This document shows, piece by piece, positions 29,901 to 35,688 of a stretch of DNA of 35,688 nt. Positions within the stretch are counted from its first letter, which is position 1, and each line of letters opens with the position of its first letter. Source of the DNA: Clostridiales bacterium. Its GTDB lineage: Bacteria; Bacillota; Clostridia; Christensenellales; DTU072. The stretch spans positions 66,422 through 102,109 of the forward strand of contig JAAZLE010000091.1 of NCBI GenBank assembly GCA_012799455.1, given 5' to 3'. The notes beneath the pieces were generated by a model. The model was not told the origin of the DNA. It was given only the letters and a program-made list of their open reading frames with translations, and ran no database searches. The position numbers and the translations under genes were made by a program.

Positions 29901-32900
29901 AAGTCCACAGGAAGGTGGAGTGGCGTATAAAGTAAGACCGCCTGAAGTGCGACGAGCTGGTACGGATTTTGCGACCAGCAATACTGGTGTTGTGGGATAT
30001 GGATTTAGTTATACGGGTTTCACACGACACCCGAGTTACTCAAGTAGATACAAAATTAACGATAATGGAATTGTTAATGGTAGCGCTTCATCGTTTTTAC
30101 CAATTGCTACAAATACACTTATTGCTGGGAGTAATACTAGCACCACGAGTGCTAATGCGTATGCACTTATTTGGAGACTGAATGCCCCCACTTTTGATCG
30201 TTCCGATTACGACGTAATGTATGGCACAGAAGTAGTTTTAGATAGTGTTGCAAATGTGGACTTGTCACAGATGCCTCAGGGAACATCATACAAAATTTCA
30301 AGTACCAAGGATGGACTAGATGGCTCGGGTTGGAGAAAGGGCACAACCCTCTTAACAAATAACATTGGTTATCTATATGATCATACCGAATCATCGCTTG
30401 CAGATAACCTGACGTTTAATTGTACAATTTTCTATTCTGTTGCTATCAATGGTGCCACCATAACGAGTAAAACGGGTGACAATAGTGGTTTTAATACGAG
30501 TATCGATATAAACATTCACCCGATTATCCTTGAATTTTCGAAAAAGACTGACCCTGTAGGTGGATACACATATACTGCAATAAACCAAGAAGCACCATAT
30601 ACTTTTTCTGTGGCTTTGTCGCAAATGCCTTCTGTACCTGGCGCCACTTATGCGAAGGCTGTGGACGTTTTTAATACGGAGTTTGATAGTGTATATAGTA
30701 TATTTGGCACGGAGAACAAAGGGTTAAGGGTAGATGTGCAATATACGAGAGAAAAGGTTATTAATGTAGCAGCGGGGCAACAGTATAATTTCAGAGAAGC
30801 AGGAACCTACACTTTATATGCTGCAACATTTGCTTTTGCTGGTGCTGTGCAAGGGGCGAATAATAACAAAAATTATGTCTGGAAGATAAACTCTCCACAA
30901 GAAGGGAATGCTGGAGCTGCTTATACATATTCGAGCACTAATTACACAAGAAGCTTAAAAGACTCCATAACAGAAACAGTTATGCAACAAGCAACTTTAG
31001 TTGTAGATTTTTATTACACGCAGAAAAACTATAGTGCAAATGAACCACAAAAAAGATTGCTTGATAGTTTAACTGAAAATGAACTTCCAAGCGCTGGAGG
31101 GTACAGTGCCTCAGAGGCTTGGTGTATTTATGTAAATGGTCTCCGTATTGAATTACCAGATGTTATGACTACTTATACAGGTTTGATTCTTACGAAATTA
31201 AGGAGACAAGGCTTTGATGGCAATACAAAGACTGCTACATGGGATGTAGCGGCAAATAATACAACTGACCCAGTCAAAGATTCCCCAACTGGCAACATCG
31301 TAAGGTATGCTGTCGCTTTAGAATTAGATAGGCTACAAGCTGCCTACTTTGTTTGGGATGCGGCAGATCCAAACAATGCTCTTTATGCAGAAATCAGCAA
31401 TAACTTCAATATAACTAGAAGACAGAAAGAAGACCTAAGCTACAACAGTACATTTGGGACTATAACGAGAGTAAGCGGCAGTGGAACTATTGCTGCCTTG
31501 ATAGGAACTGTACCAACCAGTCCAACTGATACAACAAAACCTTGGTTCCATATTAGAGAGGTTGAGTTAAATATCGAATGGAATTCGCCTGGCGACATCA
31601 TTTATGGAGGCAGTTCGCAAGATGTCGTAATGAAACAAGGAAAAGTAGGAACAGTTAGTGGTCTGTTAGATGAAACTAATTCAAATCCAATAATATTCTA
31701 TTTCTTAGACGCCAATAATGTTGAAAGAAGTCTTGGTTCCGTAAACCCCATAAGTAAGGATTCGAACCAAATCACTGCTCTTCAAGCCATAAATGCTGGA
31801 ACCTACGAAGTAACGCTATATATCAAACAGACAAACTATAAGTTGGCTAGCGGGGCAAGTGTTACTTGGACAATCAATCGAAGGCTTTTAGAAACAAAGA
31901 TGACAAGGGGGTATCTCATAGGTTCAACATTTACTCCATATGAATCAACTATGATGTATGGAGACAACAGAAATTATGGATATCGATATCAGTTTTCCAA
32001 CTTCATAAACTATAGTTCTGACAGTATATATTTCGAAAGGGCTTTGTATTCTACTACCGGATATGCTACCAATAATAATTCATATAATTCAGCAAACGCA
32101 AGCCCGAATCTTACATACATGGTAACTAAACTACTGGGAACTAACTTAGATGGAACATTAGCAAATAGTGGCAATATCAGTAGTGCTACGCAATTAAACG
32201 CAACCCCCGCTACATTAATTCACGATTTAACTGCGTATAATGTAGGAACGTATTATACACATATTGAAAAGCCAATTTCTAAAAAACACACCGAAGATTT
32301 TGATTTTATAAGATCAGATGACACTCCCGCTTGGACTTCTAATTATTATGTGGGAACAGCGGCTAACAATTATGTTCGTTCTACATTTACAATAGCAAAG
32401 CGAAGTATAGTTTTGACTTGGACTACTCACACTACACCACCTACATATAATGCGGTATATCAAGATGGTATTGGATTTAGTGTTTCCAATATTCAGTCCT
32501 TAGACGAAGTAAAACTTAAGTTTACATTACCTAAGTCTATTCAACTGGGAACAGGTCAGCTAGGGTCAGGAGATACTTTCACATCTGTAATTTCGGATAC
32601 GCCAGGGGGCACTACGGTATCTTCTAACCCGACATCAGTAGCGGGAGATTACGCTACTATTGCAGGAGTTAGTAACTCTAATTACAGATTTAGGGCGATT
32701 GATGCAGGTTCGTACTATATTTCGTTTATAGGTATCATCGGTGCTTCAGTTGCAAACTATGAATTCCAAGTAGAAAGTAAAACTTTTTCGATAAGTCCTA
32801 AAACTCTAAGCTTCACCTGGACTAACAATTTTAACAAGGTCGATAAGTATGAGTATAATGGAAATTATATTGGTCAAACACTTTCGATAACCGGTGTTTT

Positions 32901-35688
32901 ATCTCGCGGCGGGACAAGAGATTCCATAACTTTAGGCGTAGCCTTGCCTGCTGGGGTTAAGTTTATAGAGTATAATAAAACCACATATGCTGAGCATGAG
33001 TTAACTAGTACCTCTCCTACTGCAACTGCGCAAACATACACTTTAAACAAAAACATCGATAACAGTACTGATGTTGAGTATCATTTCTACGCAAAAAACG
33101 CAAATTTGACTGGGCAAAATTACACCGCAACTATTTCAAACATATCTGGTACTCACGCATCAAATTACACACTAACGGGCAGTACGGTGCTTTCAAGCTC
33201 TTTTGTTATAGATAGAAAAGAGCTTACCATATCAGTAAATGCACCTCCTGGTGACCTTATATATAACGGACAACTTCAAGGAAGAGGAATTGAACTTTTA
33301 GGGCTCGTGGGCTTGGATACGGTTATTTTAACAGTTCCGGCTCAAGGAGTTACTAACCAAACGACATATGACTATGCGGGCAATAGCGTCAATAAACCAG
33401 ACTATAGTTATTCAGGTAATTCGCATAACTTTTTAGCTAAAAATGCGGGCACCTATAGAATAGTTGTGTACGGTATAGATAATACAAATTATAAACCAGT
33501 AACGTCTGCTAAGGTAGAAATTACTCCAACAAACTTCCTTTACGAAGATTTTGGGATTCTACCAAGAACTATTACCTTGAATTGGGGTCAAACAACATTT
33601 GAATATAAGAGTGATGATTGGGTGCTTTCATTGCCGAGTATTTCAAACTTGGTTGGTTCAGACAATGTTACATTGTCGTGGAATGATTCATCTCCAACTT
33701 ATGTACATATAGCAGAAGATGTTGGGTTGTACACTGCTCGTATTGCTAGCACTGTGGGTGGAACTGATGGCGCTAACTACACACTATCTGGGGTAACATT
33801 GACTAAACAATGGGAAATCACTCCCAAAGCCATAATTTTTGCATATCAAGCAGTTAATCCTACGTATAACAGTAATTATCAAACAGGTGGTAATTTAACA
33901 ATCGGTGGTATTTTTGCAGGGGATAACTTAACATTGAGCATAAATCTACCACAAGATGTAATGATGATGATAGGAAGCACATCATACCTAACACCAAGTG
34001 TAACTGTTTCTGCGGGGGTAGTCACAACGTCTGCTTTGGTAACTGGAAATACAGGGAACACTTACGCACTGATGAGTAAGCATGCAGGAACATACAACTT
34101 TAGTATTGCAACAACTGCTCTCGGTGGAACGGATAAGAACAATTATAAGATCACCGTTGCTGTTAATAATAGCTGGACAATTAATGCAAAACAGATAGAT
34201 ATAACTGGATGGTATGTTGGATCTTTTGTTGTAGGTGGAAGCAATACTTTGTATGTTGCACACACGTCATTTACATACGATAACACAAATAAAACAGTTG
34301 TTGCTGGTTTCGCAAGTGGTGCTACATCCACGACTGATGGAAAAGTTTGTACAGCGGACGAGAGCAATATATCACTACTATATACTAGCGGTACTCATAT
34401 TAATATCCAAAAAAATGCAGGTACGTATAGTACAACAGTGATGCTAGCCTCCACAAAACCAAGTAGTAATTATGTGCTTAATGCGACAAATTTAACATTA
34501 TCATGGAAAATCAACCAAAAACAATTAACACTTTCGTTTAGTGAATACTATAACACTAGAAATAGTGCATATAATTACACATACGATGGTACGGACCAAG
34601 GTGTAAAACTTACTGTATCAGGAATTGCAACTGGTGATAATGTAAAGATCGCAAGAACATTAACTGGGACATTTACTACTGTAGGATTTACTGATTCAAC
34701 ATCTTTAACAAATGGTTCATATACACTTGCCGCAAAAGAAGTACGTTATAGCGGTGGAGTTTTGGCATATCAAGTTTCGCTAACGACATTAACCGACGCA
34801 AATGGCAATACGGGTGCAAATTGCAACTATTATGTAAATCCTGCGCTGCCTATGAATCAATCTTTTACAATCGAACAAAAACAGTTAGCGTTACAATGGT
34901 ATACTCCAGCTGAGTTTGAATATACGGGGCAACTACTCACCTTCCCTCTTCCATCTTCGACAAACCACATTACCGGTGACGTTGTTACATTCTCCTGGAA
35001 TGATAACCCTCCAATATATGTTCATCAAGCCACTGCAGTTGGTGATTACACAGCAAGGATATCAAGCACACTAGGCGGTGTTTCTGCTCATAACTATACA
35101 TTGAATGGCGTAACTTTAACTTGTCCGTGGTCGATTATTAAGCGAGTTATTACTTTAGCTGTAAGTTATACTACGCCTGATTTAACCTACAATACAGCAT
35201 GGCAGACCGGAGCGGAATTAACAGTAACAGGGTTAAGGCAATCATCGGGTGGTGTAGTAGATAATGTTATCCTGAATCTTTATGTAGATGCCAATATGAA
35301 GATGTTGGAATTAGATGCTGGAATTACAGGAAATTCTGTTATAGGTAATACAAGTCCAACATATTCCACCCCCTCAAACGGTAATTACCAAATGATTTCT
35401 CCTTTGACGGAAGATGCTACAACAACAGGGGATAAGTTTGCAATACAAGCAATATACGGCAGGGCAGGGAAATATAAACTTCAAGTCTCCGCCACACTAA
35501 GTGGTACCGCAGCTGCAAACTATGATTGTGATGGATTAATTATTGAATTCCATATAAATAGGAAAGTAATAGATATTGATGATACAAGTGGAGTTGGAGG
35601 AAGTTCGGGTTGGTATACAGACTGGAATTCTGTCTCAAATACGGGTACTACTGTGTATAGTGACGGTGTCTTCGTTTATAACGGAAAC
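26971..35688 (+). CDS. Giant secreted surface protein with tandem Ig-like (MBG/YDG-like) repeats, 5' part
   Basis: The frame is open for 2,906 codons from TTG 26971 and runs off the window end, so the C-terminus and any cell-wall anchor are unseen. Stops at 26947 and 26950 rule out an earlier start. TTG gives a good signal peptide: basic residues K5, R6, R13, K14, a hydrophobic core IILLAMFLLIF, and a cleavage site after SASA (residue 33). Residues ~34-260 are beta-rich and unassigned. Residues ~300-500 resemble InlB/Listeria-Bacteroides repeats (YRFVGWAEI, SIFLGWKTN, LYMIAQW). From residue 1529, units beginning [KR]-x-[ILV]-x-[LFI] and ending in W/F-x-I are repeated: starts at 31555, 31879, 32398, 32800, 33214, 33565, 33826, 34189, 34519, 34879, 35140 and 35560. 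Many carry a TYN/YNG/YDG motif and an AGTY-type motif. Likely an adhesin or surface-layer filament; binding partner unknown. Confidence 0.85.
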   Translation, partial: MYTGKREEFNTFRKITIAIILLAMFLLIFSASAKINDTDMYGKNVPVVAEAAAQPGSGYGIITAANIGSNITILPQNGVVANDRYRMGLQTTWQDGLSGIDFSRIPDGNNLFRLDWSDHADKQMYHYARFQLDDDVVNLRRSGSLRMSVTIRMHSTANSDLGGIGIGKKGLKDDNITKDSTMEDILQTVPTLQSPGGWAAFWGSSVWTINEDLAYTDTDEDRYVYAIFIAQASGGASYAFDNFYINLSYKEGSVVRGNKTFSKVDGLNPSVIGTESEAAVEYVKDSATGTFSTIGTTTYLSFDAIDTYYTLRAKQFGTGYRFVGWAEIKDYKTINIGRKTPTYLSGYNENSTLAEVRTAVQAATTGITRWLDGTPSGDYNTVRIGRIEKPADSQYRIQGGRYFAAIYVPVFYQIQFAKTSTSDVQYGQWVNTSIKATLISNTITNGDSIFLGWKTNPSNLNFANEAEVVNLAQCIAGTMDGTNIFKSNVALYMIAQWGDYSVSGSSYLNITNITANNVARDIYMDYYYTATIQSLNPLDVDLVGVYATYSSGPLNGQTVMLDKVAGQSNAYILPYVSGKAELHGEFKAKTYKITYSVPSGWQSNANAEHQTLIAGVGKNFMDLPVATGGTGSAYGWKYNGTLIRDNILKNVRQDITLTLDHHNPYNTYVNQITTTSDDTQSPGWAHTGYAAYTLGDAGSQSTTSGYQSFDGEYWIGFYDKKLKGNYEKYRHAHMYFPLAGNALRAYMLGATVQVQFQAYVIVAAYKATLGTSTSYAYANLGAESGKNFEYYQGDLPPNISSTLSVSKSGTFSSGWDNNKGYLTTGTVTLSHPGVTFHFTARHRDDSSVYNYEEQSGFKNLKYWVTVNGIPESAGGYTLQGDGGTYTSGIGTTLSSYTVRAANKAGYRAIIPAGLFTRTNYVLKDVGYSSSSGGSVSAVYGEQAYNTTLANRYALWNERQYTVASWDVYVGNLSTIDSSPQEGGVAYKVRPPEVRRAGTDFATSNTGVVGYGFSYTGFTRHPSYSSRYKINDNGIVNGSASSFLPIATNTLIAGSNTSTTSANAYALIWRLNAPTFDRSDYDVMYGTEVVLDSVANVDLSQMPQGTSYKISSTKDGLDGSGWRKGTTLLTNNIGYLYDHTESSLADNLTFNCTIFYSVAINGATITSKTGDNSGFNTSIDINIHPIILEFSKKTDPVGGYTYTAINQEAPYTFSVALSQMPSVPGATYAKAVDVFNTEFDSVYSIFGTENKGLRVDVQYTREKVINVAAGQQYNFREAGTYTLYAATFAFAGAVQGANNNKNYVWKINSPQEGNAGAAYTYSSTNYTRSLKDSITETVMQQATLVVDFYYTQKNYSANEPQKRLLDSLTENELPSAGGYSASEAWCIYVNGLRIELPDVMTTYTGLILTKLRRQGFDGNTKTATWDVAANNTTDPVKDSPTGNIVRYAVALELDRLQAAYFVWDAADPNNALYAEISNNFNITRRQKEDLSYNSTFGTITRVSGSGTIAALIGTVPTSPTDTTKPWFHIREVELNIEWNSPGDIIYGGSSQDVVMKQGKVGTVSGLLDETNSNPIIFYFLDANNVERSLGSVNPISKDSNQITALQAINAGTYEVTLYIKQTNYKLASGASVTWTINRRLLETKMTRGYLIGSTFTPYESTMMYGDNRNYGYRYQFSNFINYSSDSIYFERALYSTTGYATNNNSYNSANASPNLTYMVTKLLGTNLDGTLANSGNISSATQLNATPATLIHDLTAYNVGTYYTHIEKPISKKHTEDFDFIRSDDTPAWTSNYYVGTAANNYVRSTFTIAKRSIVLTWTTHTTPPTYNAVYQDGIGFSVSNIQSLDEVKLKFTLPKSIQLGTGQLGSGDTFTSVISDTPGGTTVSSNPTSVAGDYATIAGVSNSNYRFRAIDAGSYYISFIGIIGASVANYEFQVESKTFSISPKTLSFTWTNNFNKVDKYEYNGNYIGQTLSITGVLSRGGTRDSITLGVALPAGVKFIEYNKTTYAEHELTSTSPTATAQTYTLNKNIDNSTDVEYHFYAKNANLTGQNYTATISNISGTHASNYTLTGSTVLSSSFVIDRKELTISVNAPPGDLIYNGQLQGRGIELLGLVGLDTVILTVPAQGVTNQTTYDYAGNSVNKPDYSYSGNSHNFLAKNAGTYRIVVYGIDNTNYKPVTSAKVEITPTNFLYEDFGILPRTITLNWGQTTFEYKSDDWVLSLPSISNLVGSDNVTLSWNDSSPTYVHIAEDVGLYTARIASTVGGTDGANYTLSGVTLTKQWEITPKAIIFAYQAVNPTYNSNYQTGGNLTIGGIFAGDNLTLSINLPQDVMMMIGSTSYLTPSVTVSAGVVTTSALVTGNTGNTYALMSKHAGTYNFSIATTALGGTDKNNYKITVAVNNSWTINAKQIDITGWYVGSFVVGGSNTLYVAHTSFTYDNTNKTVVAGFASGATSTTDGKVCTADESNISLLYTSGTHINIQKNAGTYSTTVMLASTKPSSNYVLNATNLTLSWKINQKQLTLSFSEYYNTRNSAYNYTYDGTDQGVKLTVSGIATGDNVKIARTLTGTFTTVGFTDSTSLTNGSYTLAAKEVRYSGGVLAYQVSLTTLTDANGNTGANCNYYVNPALPMNQSFTIEQKQLALQWYTPAEFEYTGQLLTFPLPSSTNHITGDVVTFSWNDNPPIYVHQATAVGDYTARISSTLGGVSAHNYTLNGVTLTCPWSIIKRVITLAVSYTTPDLTYNTAWQTGAELTVTGLRQSSGGVVDNVILNLYVDANMKMLELDAGITGNSVIGNTSPTYSTPSNGNYQMISPLTEDATTTGDKFAIQAIYGRAGKYKLQVSATLSGTAAANYDCDGLIIEFHINRKVIDIDDTSGVGGSSGWYTDWNSVSNTGTTVYSDGVFVYNGN
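33565..34188 (+). repeat. First copy of a duplicated two-unit Ig-like block
   Basis: The units at 33565-33825 (261 bases) and 33826-34188 are paralogous to the units at 34879-35139 (also 261 bases) and 35140-35559. In the core, residues encoded by 33667-33804 match those of 34984-35121 at 31 of 46 positions, including SWND, YVH, YTARI and NYTL.GVTLT. The second units share TYN...QTG..LT near their starts. Confidence 0.8.
34879..35559 (+). repeat. Second copy of the duplicated two-unit Ig-like block
   Basis: This block matches 33565-34188 in unit order, in the length of the first unit (261 bases) and in core residues. The second unit is longer here (420 versus 363 bases), with an insertion before RAGKYKLQVS. 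The two copies are separated by two unrelated-looking units (34189-34878). Confidence 0.8.

Noticed and set aside
28085-30181. Several short open frames (66-87 codons) on + inside the giant gene, e.g. 28085, 28634, 29969
   Set aside because: The giant frame is uninterrupted through all of them, with signal peptide and repeat structure; the short frames have no motifs.
31555-35688. CRISPR-like or mobile repeats
   Set aside because: The periodicity is at protein level in units of 261-519 bases, in frame, with diverged DNA; there are no short identical repeats with spacers.

Overview
The window is a low-GC (roughly mid-30s to 40 % by eye), gene-dense piece of a bacterial chromosome with sigma-A-type promoters (TTGACA/TATAAT) and AGGAGG-type ribosome binding sites. 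Gene content and protein style (an F420-ligase homologue of the kind common in Clostridia, GH36/GH3 glycosidases without signal peptides, very large Ig-like surface proteins) suggest an anaerobic, probably gut-associated Clostridia-type Firmicute. That placement is inference; no 16S rRNA gene or other decisive taxonomic marker is present. No tRNA, rRNA, CRISPR array, transposase or prophage gene was seen, and no gene-free stretch reaches 300 bases.

Layout. (1) 1-8951, all on +: the 3' end of a D-2-hydroxyacid dehydrogenase gene, a Ppx/GppA-HD phosphatase, Maf, an MreB-like protein with damaged nucleotide-binding motifs, PgsA, ValS and a GH36 alpha-galactosidase, closed by a hairpin terminator. 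(2) 8970-17012, on +: a type IIA topoisomerase pair (ParE/ParC-like), the ribosome-assembly GTPase Der, and an ABC-2 exporter (ATPase plus permease). (3) 17099-20053: a class I aminotransferase on + and guaB on -, converging on a shared hairpin terminator; guaB has a perfect-consensus promoter. (4) 20155-24005, on +: an orphan F420-0:glutamate-ligase-like gene and a GH3 glycosidase whose predicted -10 box lies in a 14-bp palindrome, closed by a strong terminator. (5) 24077-35688, on +: rdgB, then a membrane-anchored beta-helix-like surface protein, then a giant secreted repeat protein that starts at TTG 26971 and is still open at the window end (at least 2,906 codons).

How the genes fit together. 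Regions 1-3 are mostly housekeeping: cell shape and envelope (MreB-like, PgsA), translation (ValS, Der), DNA topology, GMP synthesis, and nucleotide-pool cleaning (Maf, RdgB). The two glycosidases lack export signals and probably act on imported oligosaccharides. The accessory part is region 5, where two large surface proteins sit side by side. The giant protein carries at least eleven complete Ig-like (MBG/YDG-like) units after InlB-repeat-like segments, and contains a recent-looking duplication of a two-unit block. I see no clearly new defence, mobile or biosynthetic system. The best leads are the giant surface protein and its partner, the degenerate MreB homologue next to maf, and the F420-ligase homologue without visible F420 genes.
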